A stretch of DNA of 64,000 nt from Erwinia aphidicola (GCF_014773485.1 NZ_JACXBP010000002.1:496001-560000); one strand, 5' to 3'. Shown: positions 23,295 through 31,686, counted from the stretch's first letter. Program-made: numbers and translations. Notes: a model not told the origin generated them from the letters alone.

Positions 23295-24389
23295 TTAGCC
23301 GATCAGGGCATCCCAACCGCGCTGGAAGATCTGGCGGGTGCGCAGTGCCGTTAGCGCTCGCCAGTCTTCATCCGCCGGATAGAACCCCTCAAACAGCTGC
23401 TTTTTCAGCGCGATGCCCTGCTCGCTAAGCGGCTCGCCGTAAAGATGCAGCCAGTGATCGTCGCGCACCCGGCGATGCATCTCACGCCCTTCGTAGGTGC
23501 CGCACTCTACTACCAGCTGCAGCAGTTCGGTGTCCGGTAACTGGTCGAGCATAAACTGTGACAGATAGCCGGTTGCCGTCGCGGTGACCCCGGTTTCGCT
23601 GTCGCGGTTGTCACCGGTCATGATCACCGTCAGCCACTCGCCGAACAGCTGCTTAGCCTGCTCCAGCGCCGCATAAGGGCGCTCGGCAATGGCTAACAGC
23701 ATCGGATGGCCGTAAGCCCCCGCGCCGGTGTGCAGATCGAAGCTGATAATCCGCCGCGCCATTTGCAGATGATTCGCAATAATCTGGCGCAGCGTGCGCT
23801 GCGACCAGCTGGGCTCGCAGCCACCGTAGAAAATGCCGTCGGCAAACTGATACTGGCCGGCTTCGACAATCCGCTTTACGCCACTCCAGCCCATATCGGC
23901 ACACTTCTGCGCCATCTGCATATCGGCGGCAGCGCGCTCGGGGCCATCGATATCCTGACAGCGATAAATGCTGTGCAGCGGCGGGTACGCCAGGTTTTGC
24001 GGAATAGCCGCGCTGAAATCGATAAAGTTGCGGTTCAGGTCAGCATTATCTTCATTGACGCGGCGCAGGTGCGCGGTGCCCCAGGGATTGATCAGATGCA
24101 CCATCACCAGCGCCACGTGCGGCGGCAGCGAACTGCCGTCGAGCGCGTCGAGCCAGGCGATCTGGCTGTCAGAGCCATAATACCCTTCAACGCCGTGCGT
24201 GCCGGAAACCACCAGCATTACCTGCGGCGCATCGGCCCGGCCAATCACCGCCACCTCGGTGGAGAGTGCCTCGCCCTGCGGTCCTGTCAGCGGGTGCGGA
24301 TAGCCAGTGATTGCCCCGCCCAGCCGCCCAACGGCCGCCAGGAAGCGCGCCCGCTGCTGGCGATAATCGGGCAGTGTTATCTGCGTCAT
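23295..24389 (-). CDS. M14-like metallopeptidase/amidohydrolase (DUF2817)
   Basis: 364 residues without a signal peptide. The zinc-carboxypeptidase-like pattern is readable: SGTHGVEGYYGS near 63-74 (His and Glu ligands), DLNRNFIDF near 118, SFDLHTGAGAYG near 214 (second His) and VVECGTYEG near 289 (catalytic Glu). These fit DUF2817, a succinylglutamate-desuccinylase/M14-related group of unknown substrate. It starts 3 bp after the stop of the periplasmic amino-acid-binding protein, so the two are surely co-transcribed. A role in trimming an imported amino-acid conjugate or small peptide is an inference. Confidence 0.75.
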   Translation of the reverse strand: MTQITLPDYRQQRARFLAAVGRLGGAITGYPHPLTGPQGEALSTEVAVIGRADAPQVMLVVSGTHGVEGYYGSDSQIAWLDALDGSSLPPHVALVMVHLINPWGTAHLRRVNEDNADLNRNFIDFSAAIPQNLAYPPLHSIYRCQDIDGPERAAADMQMAQKCADMGWSGVKRIVEAGQYQFADGIFYGGCEPSWSQRTLRQIIANHLQMARRIISFDLHTGAGAYGHPMLLAIAERPYAALEQAKQLFGEWLTVIMTGDNRDSETGVTATATGYLSQFMLDQLPDTELLQLVVECGTYEGREMHRRVRDDHWLHLYGEPLSEQGIALKKQLFEGFYPADEDWRALTALRTRQIFQRGWDALIG

Positions 24390-24392
24390 GGT

Positions 24393-25172
24393 CTACTCCG
24401 GTCGATGGTAAACATCAAAGCTGAAGTACTTTTTCGACAGCTGGTCGTAGGTGCCGTTTTTATGCAGCTCGGCCATCGCCGCGTTAATTTTGGCAATGCG
24501 CGCAGTGTCATCTTTACGCAGCCCAATCCCCACGCCTTCACCAAAGTATTTCGGGTCATACAGCGGTTTACCGGCAATGTGATAACCGGCACCCTGAGGG
24601 GTTTTCAGAAAGCCCGATTCGGCGGATGCCGCGCTGGTAAAGGTGGAGTCGAGACGGCCCGAAGCGAGATCCGGATAAATCTCGGACTGGTTGGGGTAGC
24701 TAATCACTTCCACGCCCTGGCTGCCCCACATCGCTTTCGCGTAGCCTTCCTGGGTAGTGCCCTGCGCCACGCCGACGGTTTTGCCCTTCAGCGATGCCAG
24801 CTCCGGCAGCAGCTTACTCTCTTTACGCGTCAGCAGTGCGCTCGGCGTGTTGTAGAGCATATCGGTGAAGGCCACCTGCTGGCGGCGCTTTTCGGTCATC
24901 GCCATGGCCGAGAGAATTGCGTCAAATTTACGTGCCTGCAGCGCCGGGATGATGCCGTCATAGCCGGTCTGCACCCAGACGCATTTCACCTGCATCTGCT
25001 GGCAGATAGCGTTACCCATATCGATATCAAAACCCTGCAGCGAGCCATCAGGCGCTTTCGATTCAAACGGTGGGAAAGTCGGGTCGACGCCGAAGCGCAG
25101 CTCTTCAGCGGCGAATGCCGAAGCGCTAAACCCCGCCAACAGTGCCAGCGCGGTTAAAGTCAGTTTTTTCAT
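24393..25172 (-). CDS. Periplasmic basic-amino-acid-binding protein (ArgT/HisJ family)
   Basis: 259 residues with a signal peptide ending in SASAFA. The mature protein has the family-3 solute-binding pattern: LRFGVDPTFPPFESKAPDGSLQGFDIDMGNAIC, VWVQTGYDGIIPALQARKFDAILSAMAMTEKRRQQVAFTDMLY, LKGKTVGVAQGTTQEGYA, DLASGRLDSTF and the GIGLRKDD...INAAMAELHKNGTYDQLSKKYFSFDVY ending. Length and wording are those of the lysine/arginine/ornithine and histidine binding proteins. No permease or ATPase gene is adjacent, so it may share a His/Lys/Arg transporter encoded elsewhere. It is the first gene of the pair with the M14-like enzyme. Confidence 0.87.
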   Translation of the reverse strand: MKKLTLTALALLAGFSASAFAAEELRFGVDPTFPPFESKAPDGSLQGFDIDMGNAICQQMQVKCVWVQTGYDGIIPALQARKFDAILSAMAMTEKRRQQVAFTDMLYNTPSALLTRKESKLLPELASLKGKTVGVAQGTTQEGYAKAMWGSQGVEVISYPNQSEIYPDLASGRLDSTFTSAASAESGFLKTPQGAGYHIAGKPLYDPKYFGEGVGIGLRKDDTARIAKINAAMAELHKNGTYDQLSKKYFSFDVYHRPE

Positions 25173-25304
25173 GCCACGATCTCCGGGAGCTTTCTAGGGT
25201 TAAGCACCAGTAATAGCATGATTTCACATTAAGAAATAAAGCATTTGTCTTATGAAAGCGCGGCCGTTTATAAGCCACTTTTATAATGCGCGGGGAAATT
25301 AAAC

Positions 25305-25325
25305 GGGGCGACAGCGTGCCGCCCC
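25305..25325. terminator. GC-rich hairpin after treF
   Basis: GGGGCG (25305-25310) pairs with CGCCCC (25320-25325). On the minus strand the 3' arm is followed by GTTTAATTT, a weak terminator for treF. The remaining bases up to the binding-protein gene hold its promoter. Confidence 0.45.
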
Positions 25326-25332
25326 GGGGTCA

Positions 25333-26967
25333 TTACAGCTGTGGATACATCTCCAGCAGGCGGCGCGTCACGCCATTGGTCCAGCCGAAGCCATCCTGCA
25401 GCGGATACTCACCGCCGCCGCCCAGCAGCGCGGCATCACCGCTGATGTTGTACTTCTCCACCATCTTATGGTGCTGGTCATAGGTCGCACCGACGGTTTT
25501 CAGCCAGCGGCTGGCAATCTCCTGCGCCAGCAGCTCTTCGCCGTAGCTGTTAAAGCCTTTCACCGCCAGCCACTGCAGCGGCGCCCAGCCGTTCGGGCTG
25601 TCCCACTGCTCGCCGGTCACTTCCATGCTGCACAGCATGCCGCCCGGAGCCAGCAGATAATTCCGCACCGCTTTCGAGGTGCGCGTCGCCTGATCCAGGC
25701 TCGACATGCCGACATACACCGGGGTTACCGCAGCGGCAGAGAACGACGCCTTTTCGCCATCGCGCCAGTTATAGTCACGATACAGGCCGGTATCCTCTTC
25801 CCACAGATACTTATCAACGATTTCACGGCGCGTCAGCGCCAGCTGCTGATAGCGATCCGCAGTCGCCTGGTCGCCTTTGCTGGCCGATAGGCGCGCAATG
25901 GTGGTTTCCAGCTTGTAGAGGAACGCATTCAGATCGATCGGCACAATGCTGGTGGTCTGGATACTCTCCAGACGGCCAGGCTCGCTCAGCCAGCGCGAGG
26001 TATAGTCCCAGCCGGAAGCCGCCCCGGCACGCAGGTCGCGGTAGACTTCGCTCGCCGGGCGTGACGACTGGCGGGCCGTCTCTACATCCTCATACCAGGA
26101 TTCGTCGCGCGGCGTGTCGCGGTCATCCCAGTAGCGGTTCAGCACCGAGCCGTCCGGCAGCATCACCACGTGGCGATAGGCCTGATTCGGCTGCAGGTTT
26201 TCCTGCCCGTCCATCCAGAACGCATATTCGCTTTTCAGCTGCGGCAGATAGTGCGCCGCTTCATGCACGTCGTTCTTCTCAAACAGCTCGACCATCATGG
26301 CGAACACCGGCGGCTGCGAGCGGCTGAGATAATAGGTCCGGTTGCCGTTAGGGATATGGCCGTACTTGTCGATCATCCACGCAAAGTTATCGGCCATATT
26401 GCGCATCAGATCGCAGCGCCCTGCCGCCGCAAAGCCCAGCATGCTGAAGTATGAGTCCCAGTAATAGGTCTCACTAAAGCGACCACCCGGCACCACATAG
26501 GGTTTTGGCAGCGGCAGCAGGGAGGAGAACTCACTGTGCTTCTGCGGCTGACGGGTGAGTACCGGCCACAGCGCATCAATGTGCTGCGCCATGGTGTTGG
26601 TGGGGTCAGACACATAGCGGCTGTCATAAGTCCCCGGCAGATCGAAATTCTCCAGCACAAACTTCAGCAGGTCGAACTGCTGCTGCTCGCGTTCCAGATA
26701 ATAGCGATACAGGATGCGCTCCGGTTCAATCTTCGGCGCACAGTCGGCAAAGGTTTTGCTGTCGGGGAAAATACGCGACATCTGCACCGCCTCGAACAGA
26801 TCCTGATAACGGTCTGACGGCGTGAGGATGTCCGAGGCGGGCAGCCCACGAATCGGCTCCGGCTGCGGTTCAACCCCCGCCTCTGGACCCGACTCATAAT
26901 CATCATACCAGGCTTCATATTCAGTATGGTTATTGTCAATCAGCGTTTCGTTTTGGTTGAAAGTGAT
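25333..26967 (-). CDS. treF: Cytoplasmic alpha,alpha-trehalase TreF; apparent AUC start codon
   Basis: GH37 enzyme hydrolysing trehalose to two glucoses in the cytoplasm. Both family signatures are present: [16 protein letters not shown] and [10 protein letters not shown], plus [12 protein letters not shown] and the Gly-rich [18 protein letters not shown] ending. The first usual start codon in frame is GTG 26787, which would give 484 residues and cut off a conserved block. Upstream of it the frame stays open and encodes [21 protein letters not shown], which matches E. coli TreF closely. The only strong ribosome-binding site, AGGAGG, lies 5 bases before an ATC at 26967 that gives 544 residues (E. 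coli TreF has 549). No ATG, GTG or TTG lies between. There is no signal peptide, as expected for TreF rather than TreA. Confidence 0.85.
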   Translation of the reverse strand: MTFNQNETLIDNNHTEYEAWYDDYESGPEAGVEPQPEPIRGLPASDILTPSDRYQDLFEAVQMSRIFPDSKTFADCAPKIEPERILYRYYLEREQQQFDLLKFVLENFDLPGTYDSRYVSDPTNTMAQHIDALWPVLTRQPQKHSEFSSLLPLPKPYVVPGGRFSETYYWDSYFSMLGFAAAGRCDLMRNMADNFAWMIDKYGHIPNGNRTYYLSRSQPPVFAMMVELFEKNDVHEAAHYLPQLKSEYAFWMDGQENLQPNQAYRHVVMLPDGSVLNRYWDDRDTPRDESWYEDVETARQSSRPASEVYRDLRAGAASGWDYTSRWLSEPGRLESIQTTSIVPIDLNAFLYKLETTIARLSASKGDQATADRYQQLALTRREIVDKYLWEEDTGLYRDYNWRDGEKASFSAAAVTPVYVGMSSLDQATRTSKAVRNYLLAPGGMLCSMEVTGEQWDSPNGWAPLQWLAVKGFNSYGEELLAQEIASRWLKTVGATYDQHHKMVEKYNISGDAALLGGGGEYPLQDGFGWTNGVTRRLLEMYPQL

Positions 26968-27456
26968 AAGAACCTCCTGATGCCGAAAAAGTCCGACAAA
27001 GTCGCTTGGTGAATAAGCAACCTATTATAGTACCGCAGTCTCGCGACGCAACCCGATGTTTCTATTACTCTTAATGAAGAGATATTTCAAAAAATAAACA
27101 GATGGCGAATTTCCCCTAATTTATTGACAGCCAGGGGAAGTATTACGCGAAAATAAACATAAACTGACAAGGTTAATCGTAGTGTTAATTTCGATGAATT
27201 AATTGATTTATTACAGTGAGTTATCCCGCTGAGAAGCCAAACTGATAAAACAGCGTAAATTCGCGCAGCGCGCCATAATCTTCAATATGAACAGATAATT
27301 AGTTCACCTTCCGCTGAACAGGTCGAGATTACCCTTGCCGAGCCGTTACCCGCCCGCGTGTTACACCGGTGTAAAAGTTGCAAATCGGGCGCCGAACTGA
27401 GGTTTCAGACAATACTCAGCACAATCCTACACCTGAACCGGGATATTTCTTACGGC
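26968..27456. other. Long intergenic region upstream of treF and of the LysE leader
   Basis: About 490 A/T-rich bases without a supported gene. TTACACC-GGTGTAA (27361-27374) is a perfect 14-bp palindrome and could be an operator. An open frame of 74 codons (27358-27582) lacks a ribosome-binding site and crosses the leader of the next gene, so it is not called. Confidence 0.4.
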
Positions 27457-27560
27457 AGAGATTTACTTCTTATCGCCGGGAAAATAAACTATTGCGCCTT
27501 CGAAAGGCTTTACTCTGAACCCCATTCCCTATCGCTGAGACTCTCAGGCAGAGGGTTGTC
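27457..27560 (+). ncRNA. Possible glycine-riboswitch-like leader of the LysE gene
   Basis: GAGACTCTCAGGCAGAGG (27537-27554) closely resembles the conserved 3' half of glycine aptamers (G-A-R-A-CTCTCAGGCA-R-A-R-GG). It ends about 12 bases before the ribosome-binding site of the LysE-family gene. An upstream GCGCC..GAAAGG (27494-27507) could be a divergent CGCCGAAGG core. The 5' GAGAG strand is poor (CAGAGA at 27463-27468), so the fold is uncertain. A covariance-model search would decide. Confidence 0.3.
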
Positions 27561-27578
27561 AATTAAAGGATTTTTTTC

Positions 27579-28205
27579 ATGACGCTTCAACTCTGGCTGG
27601 CGTACACCGGTGTGATTGCCGCACTGATTGCCATTCCCGGCCCTTCGGCGCTGATCAGCATGACCCACGGCCTGCGCTATGGCCGCAGGCAGGCGCTGGC
27701 GACCGTCAGCGGTGGCGTACTGGCCGCAATGATGCTGATGACGGCCTCCGCGCTGGGCCTGGGCGCGATCCTCGCCGCCTCAACCACCGCCTTTACCGTG
27801 CTGAAAGTGGTGGGCGCTGCCTATCTGATCTGGCTGGGAATTGCTGCCTGGCGCGATAACAGCGAGCCGACGGCGGTCAGCACCAGCGAAATGGAAGAGG
27901 CGCCAGGGGCATTTCGTCTGTTCCGCAAAGGCTTCACCGTCGGCATCAGCAACCCGAAGGATCTGCTGTTCTTCGCCGCGCTGTTCCCGAACTTCATCGA
28001 TGCCAGCCAGCCGCACGCCCTGCAGTTCGCCACGCTGGCCATCACCTGGGCGGTGCTGGATTGCAGCATTATGTTCAGCTATGCCTGCGCCGGTCGCCGC
28101 CTGTCGGGCGTCTTCGCCAGCCGCCGCCGTCTGCGCATTCTCAACCGCTCAACGGGCAGCCTGTTCGTTTTTGCCGGTGGCGCACTGGCCCTCTCGGCGA
28201 AGTAA
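27579..28205 (+). CDS. LysE/RhtB-family amino-acid exporter
   Basis: 208 residues and about six hydrophobic segments, typical for the family. The signature IAIPGPSALISMTHGLRYGRRQALATVSGG at about 17-46 and the GF.VGISNPKDLLFFAALFPNFID block at about 115-138 are diagnostic. LysE/RhtB proteins export amino acids such as lysine, homoserine or threonine; the substrate is not readable. ATG 27579 has AAAGGA 8 bases upstream. The long 5' leader with a glycine-aptamer-like motif suggests RNA-level control, which would point to export of a small amino acid. It ends 1 bp from a convergent pseudogene. Confidence 0.87.
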   Translation: MTLQLWLAYTGVIAALIAIPGPSALISMTHGLRYGRRQALATVSGGVLAAMMLMTASALGLGAILAASTTAFTVLKVVGAAYLIWLGIAAWRDNSEPTAVSTSEMEEAPGAFRLFRKGFTVGISNPKDLLFFAALFPNFIDASQPHALQFATLAITWAVLDCSIMFSYACAGRRLSGVFASRRRLRILNRSTGSLFVFAGGALALSAK

Positions 28206-28206
28206 T

Positions 28207-28546
28207 TTACCCGGCGGTTTTGATGCGTCCGCTGGCGCGGGCAAAGGCAAACAGCAGTAGCTCCCCGGCGGTCACGGTGTGCGAATCGGTGCCGGGCAGC
28301 ATTTCATCAGGACGAGTATGCCCCCCTTCCGCCAGCCCGATGTGGCAGATACCTTTATACTGTGGCGTACCCACATCCTTGAAGTATTTAATTCCCTGCT
28401 CCGCGGCGAATTCGCGCATCACGCGGATATTTTGATTCGCCTGCGCATTAGCAGAATAGACAAAGCAGTCCGGGATCATAATAAAACGTTGCACATCCCA
28501 GACTTTAGCTCTGGGCGAGTATTTTCTGGCTGATTGTCTGACCCAT
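28207..28546 (-). pseudogene. Broken remnant of a LeuC/homoaconitase-family dehydratase large subunit
   Basis: ATG 28546 begins MGQTISQKILA, the usual start of a LeuC/aconitase-family large subunit, and then runs into a stop. A shift of frame continues as VWDVQRFIMIPDCFVYSANAQANQNIRVMREFAAEQGIKYFKDVG, then ICHIGLAEGGHTRPDEMLPGTDSHTVTAG, which is the conserved core around the TDSHT motif. It ends within about 15 residues, and the three Fe-S cysteines and swivel partner are missing. A full gene would be over 400 codons, so most has been lost by at least one internal deletion and a 3' truncation. The divergent LysR gene (28683) was probably its regulator. Confidence 0.8.
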
Positions 28547-28682
28547 TAAATTAACTCTCTGCGTTGTGAGATTATCGGGGAGTAAATGAATTTTAATCAC
28601 CATAGCGCTTTTCCCTGCGCAGCAAACGCGGAATATGCTAATATCGCGCACTGTTTCCGCCTGAAAACAATCCGGGATAATA

Positions 28683-29576
28683 ATGAGCGATTTTGAAAAC
28701 CTGCACGGGATGATTATTTTTGCCAGGGTGGTGGAAACGCTGAGCTATACCGAAGCGGCAAAGACGCTCGGGCTGGCAAAATCCTCGGTGAGTAAAGAGA
28801 TCTCGGCGCTGGAAGTGCGTCTCGGGGCGAAGCTGCTGCAGCGCACCACGCGGCGCATTCAGGTGACGGAAGTCGGTATGACCTATTACCACTACTGCTA
28901 CCGCATTCTGCACGAGGTGAAAAGCGCAGACCTGTTTATCCGCCAGTTCCATGAGGAGCCAACCGGCAGCCTGCGCGTGGTGGCCCCGGTCACCTTTGGC
29001 TGCCAGTGCATTGTACCGGTGCTTAATAGCTTTGTGGCTGGCAATATCCACGTCAGCATTGACCTCGATCTCACCGACCGCCCGGTGAATCTGGAAGATG
29101 ACCATTTTGATATCGCCATTGCCATCACCCGCGACCTGCCGGATCACCGCCACTACCGACCGCTCATTGATATTGCCTGGGGACTTTATGCCGCGCCGGG
29201 CTATCTTAGTAAGCTGAATGCCATCGCCAGCCCGGACGACCTGCCGCGCCAGGATTTTATTCTGTTCCGCGGCCCCGCCCACACCATTTCATTACCGTTT
29301 CGTAAGGAAAAGCAGAAGAAAGATATTGAGGTGCGCAGCCGTTTTCGCGCCAACAACAGTATCGCCCTGTTAAATTCCGCGGTCGCGCAGACCGGCATTG
29401 CTTATTTACCGAATTATATTGCGCAGGAAGCGGTAGAAAGCGGCAGGCTGGTGCAGATATTACCCGACTGGGAAATGGATATTTATAAATCGTATATTCT
29501 GGTGAAGAGCGATAATTTCATTTCGCCACGGGTGAGATTATTTATTGAAGATTTGCAGAAGGCGTTGCAGGAATAA
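28683..29576 (+). CDS. LysR-family transcriptional regulator
   Basis: 297 residues. The helix-turn-helix is at about 8-66 (MIIFARVVETLSYTEAAKTLGLAKSSVSKEISALEVRLGAKLLQRTTRRIQ). The C-terminal effector domain begins near GSLRVVAPVTFG and includes FDIAIAITRDLPDHRHYRPL. This is the DmlR/CrgA-like branch. It is divergent from the broken leuC-like gene with a 136-bp gap and may have lost its original target. The LysE exporter lies beyond the pseudogene. A palindromic repeat begins 2 bases after its stop. Confidence 0.85.
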   Translation: MSDFENLHGMIIFARVVETLSYTEAAKTLGLAKSSVSKEISALEVRLGAKLLQRTTRRIQVTEVGMTYYHYCYRILHEVKSADLFIRQFHEEPTGSLRVVAPVTFGCQCIVPVLNSFVAGNIHVSIDLDLTDRPVNLEDDHFDIAIAITRDLPDHRHYRPLIDIAWGLYAAPGYLSKLNAIASPDDLPRQDFILFRGPAHTISLPFRKEKQKKDIEVRSRFRANNSIALLNSAVAQTGIAYLPNYIAQEAVESGRLVQILPDWEMDIYKSYILVKSDNFISPRVRLFIEDLQKALQE

Positions 29577-29578
29577 AA

Positions 29579-29646
29579 GGGGCGATCGAAAAGAAGATCG
29601 CCCCCTACAGTAGGGGCTGACCTTCTGTTTCGGTCAGCCCTTTATT
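29579..29646. repeat. GTAGGGG-type palindromic repeat, copy 2 (double hairpin)
   Basis: GGGGCGATC (29579-29587) pairs perfectly with GATCGCCCC (29596-29604). CTACAG then links to a second perfect stem, GGGCTGACC (29614-29622) with GGTCAGCCC (29632-29640), followed by TTTATT. It separates the LysR gene and the convergent Sua5-like gene and probably terminates both. Confidence 0.75.
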
Positions 29647-29662
29647 CATCTTCGACAGAAGA

Positions 29663-30442
29663 TTAATAATAGTTGCCGTGACGGTAATCCCAGGTGGTAA
29701 AGATATCCGACATCATCGACATAATCTTATCCACGTCCAGACCTTTACGGATCAGTACCGGGCAAGGGGTAATATTGCGCTCGCCCTTCTGCTCTGGCAC
29801 CAGTTTGCCATTCTCATCAACCATCGCCACCATCACACCCTGCTCATAGCGGGTCTTTTCAGACTCGTTTGGCTGGATAGATTTCACATAGTCGTTGGCC
29901 GCGATAATCAGGTCAGCGTGCTGCTCAATGCGCTCACCGATGCCCTCTACCAGGCCACGGTTGCCTTTGCCTGACGGGTTGGCCGAGCTGGCGAAGGAGA
30001 ATTTACCGTGGTTTTCCCACAGCTCTTTCGCCAGATTTTCGCCCGGGGTACCGAACTTAATCACGAAGCAGCTGGTCTGGCGGCGGTCCATCATCAGATC
30101 TTTAGAACCGTCATTCGGGATACGCGCAACCGCTTCTTCTTTCCACGGCAGGATGCAGCCCAGCAGCACGTCTTTGTCCCAGTGCTGCTGATACAGCGCT
30201 TCGATTTCCGGGTTCAGCTGCGCCAGCTCTTTCAGCTGCGCCAGAGAACCACACAGCACGACGCCCGGCTTGTTACGGTTACGCTGCTTGGCGTCAAATT
30301 TGCGCTCCAGACCTTTGGCATCGGAAGTCATGATGATGTAGCCCACTTTAGTTGGGCAGACGATCATGCCGCCTTCAGCAGACAGGATCTTCACGGCTTC
30401 CGGCTGTAAGCCACCATTCCAGTTAACAACTTTATCGTTCAT
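29663..30442 (-). CDS. Sua5/YciO/YrdC-domain protein
   Basis: 259 residues, soluble. The YrdC-type fold is suggested by the opening (GGMIVCPTKVGYIIMTSDAKGLERKFDAKQRNRNKPGVVLCGSLAQLKEL), which parallels the PTDTVYGL and K.R....P..V....+ motifs of Sua5/TsaC, and by the central SFASSANPSGKGN loop (SANxSG). True TsaC/Sua5 makes threonylcarbamoyl-AMP for tRNA t6A. Here the usual P-T-E/D-T-x-G-L motif reads PTKVGYI, so it is a divergent paralogue and the reaction is uncertain; the housekeeping copy must be elsewhere. AAGGGTCTGCT lies before the ATG. It is monocistronic between a repeat and a hairpin. Confidence 0.72.
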   Translation of the reverse strand: MNDKVVNWNGGLQPEAVKILSAEGGMIVCPTKVGYIIMTSDAKGLERKFDAKQRNRNKPGVVLCGSLAQLKELAQLNPEIEALYQQHWDKDVLLGCILPWKEEAVARIPNDGSKDLMMDRRQTSCFVIKFGTPGENLAKELWENHGKFSFASSANPSGKGNRGLVEGIGERIEQHADLIIAANDYVKSIQPNESEKTRYEQGVMVAMVDENGKLVPEQKGERNITPCPVLIRKGLDVDKIMSMMSDIFTTWDYRHGNYY

Positions 30443-30550
30443 AGCAGACCCTTAATTCAGATTCGTCTCAATTTAAGTGGGTAATCACCCGTTGAAACCA
30501 TCCTGCCACAGCCAGTTTTCAGCGCAACAATAAACTATCAAAGTGCACGA

Positions 30551-30570
30551 TTGTTTCCATCAGGAAACAA
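30551..30570. terminator. Short perfect hairpin beyond the SDR gene
   Basis: TTGTTTCC (30551-30558) pairs perfectly with GGAAACAA (30563-30570), loop ATCA. It is 10 bases past the end of the SDR gene on the minus strand, but no T-run follows, so it might instead be an operator of the Sua5-like gene promoter. Confidence 0.4.
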
Positions 30571-30580
30571 CCGTTGCCTC

Positions 30581-31648
30581 TCAGCGCGGGATCAGCTGCT
30601 CGGCTTTCAGGCGATCGAACAGTTCGAAGAACGCCTCACGCGTTGGCTGATAGCCAGTGAACCCGGCCTGACGGCTTTTGCTGACGTCGGTGAACACTTC
30701 CATCGGGCGACCGAGATCGGCATCGGTGTGCCACCAGGAGGCCAGCTTAGTCACATCGTCCTGCTTGAGCCCGTGCTGCTGCGCCAGCGCCTGCCACTGG
30801 GCAGGGGCGTCGTTCATCCGGCCTTCCAGCGGCTGCATCTCGCCACTGAACGGCGCGGCTTCGATACCGAAGTAGTCGGCAATTTCGCCCCACATCCACT
30901 GCCAGCGGAACACGTCGCCGTTGACCACATTGTAGTCCTGATTCTGTGCCGACGGCGTGGTCGCGGCCCACAGCAGCTGGTCGGCCAGCAGCCGTGCGTC
31001 GGTCATGTCGCTAACCCCTTCCCACTGCGCTTTCGAGCCAGGGAAGATAAACGGCTGCCCGCTCTGTTTACACAGGCTGGCATACACCGCCAGCGTCTGG
31101 CCCATGTTCATCGCGTTGCCGACGGCGAAACCAATCACCGTATGCGGGCGATGTACGCTCCAGCTGAAACCGTATTTCTCTGCGGCGGCAAATACCTCAT
31201 CTTCCTGCGCGTAGTAGAAGTTTTCGACCGGCTGACGGCCCTGCTCCTCACGGAACGGCGTCTGCGGCACTGCCCCTTTACCGTAGGCGTCAAACGGGCC
31301 AAGGTAGTGTTTCAGACCGGTGATCAGCGCCACATGGCCGCCCTTCAGCGAGTCACCCAGCGCGCTCAGCACGTTACGCACCATGCCGCCGTTGACGCGG
31401 ATATTCTCTTTTTCAGTTTCCTGGCGCGCCCAGGCGCTGAAGAACACCTTATCCACTACCACGCCCTGTAATGCGGACTGTACGGAAGCGGCATCGGTCA
31501 GGTCAGCAGTCAGCGATTGCACGCCTGCAGCAACCGGAGTCCGCCCGCGCGACAGCCCGTAAACCGCCCAGCCCTCAGCCAGCAGACGTTCCGCCAGCGC
31601 ACTTCCGGTGACGCCACTGACGCCGACAATCAAAGCTCGTTGTTGCAT
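30581..31648 (-). CDS. SDR-family reductase of the PRISE type (progesterone 5-beta-reductase/iridoid synthase-like)
   Basis: 355 residues. The N-terminal Rossmann motif GVSGVTGSALAERLL (about 9-23) is the GxxGxxG form. Later segments FFSAWARQ, HVALITGLKHYLGPF, ENFYYAQEDEVFAAAEKYGFSWSVHRPHTVIGF and DYNVVNGDVFRWQWMWGEIADYFG are the conserved words of PRISE enzymes. YYAQED contains the family's catalytic Tyr. These NADPH enzymes reduce activated C=C bonds of enones; the bacterial substrate is unknown. It is divergent from a LysR gene with a palindromic site between the two, the common layout of a detoxifying reductase with its regulator. Confidence 0.8.
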   Translation of the reverse strand: MQQRALIVGVSGVTGSALAERLLAEGWAVYGLSRGRTPVAAGVQSLTADLTDAASVQSALQGVVVDKVFFSAWARQETEKENIRVNGGMVRNVLSALGDSLKGGHVALITGLKHYLGPFDAYGKGAVPQTPFREEQGRQPVENFYYAQEDEVFAAAEKYGFSWSVHRPHTVIGFAVGNAMNMGQTLAVYASLCKQSGQPFIFPGSKAQWEGVSDMTDARLLADQLLWAATTPSAQNQDYNVVNGDVFRWQWMWGEIADYFGIEAAPFSGEMQPLEGRMNDAPAQWQALAQQHGLKQDDVTKLASWWHTDADLGRPMEVFTDVSKSRQAGFTGYQPTREAFFELFDRLKAEQLIPR

Positions 31649-31686
31649 AGGTTCTCTCCTGTTCGGTTGATGGATTAAGCTTAATA

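Noticed and set aside
23706..25157. Plus-strand open frame of 483 codons opposite the M14-like and binding-protein genes
   Set aside because: It is the antisense of two clearly coding genes, rich in His/Arg/Gln, and without a signal or family motif.
27358..27582. 74-codon open frame in front of the LysE gene
   Set aside because: It crosses the riboswitch-like leader and overlaps the LysE start, with no ribosome-binding site.
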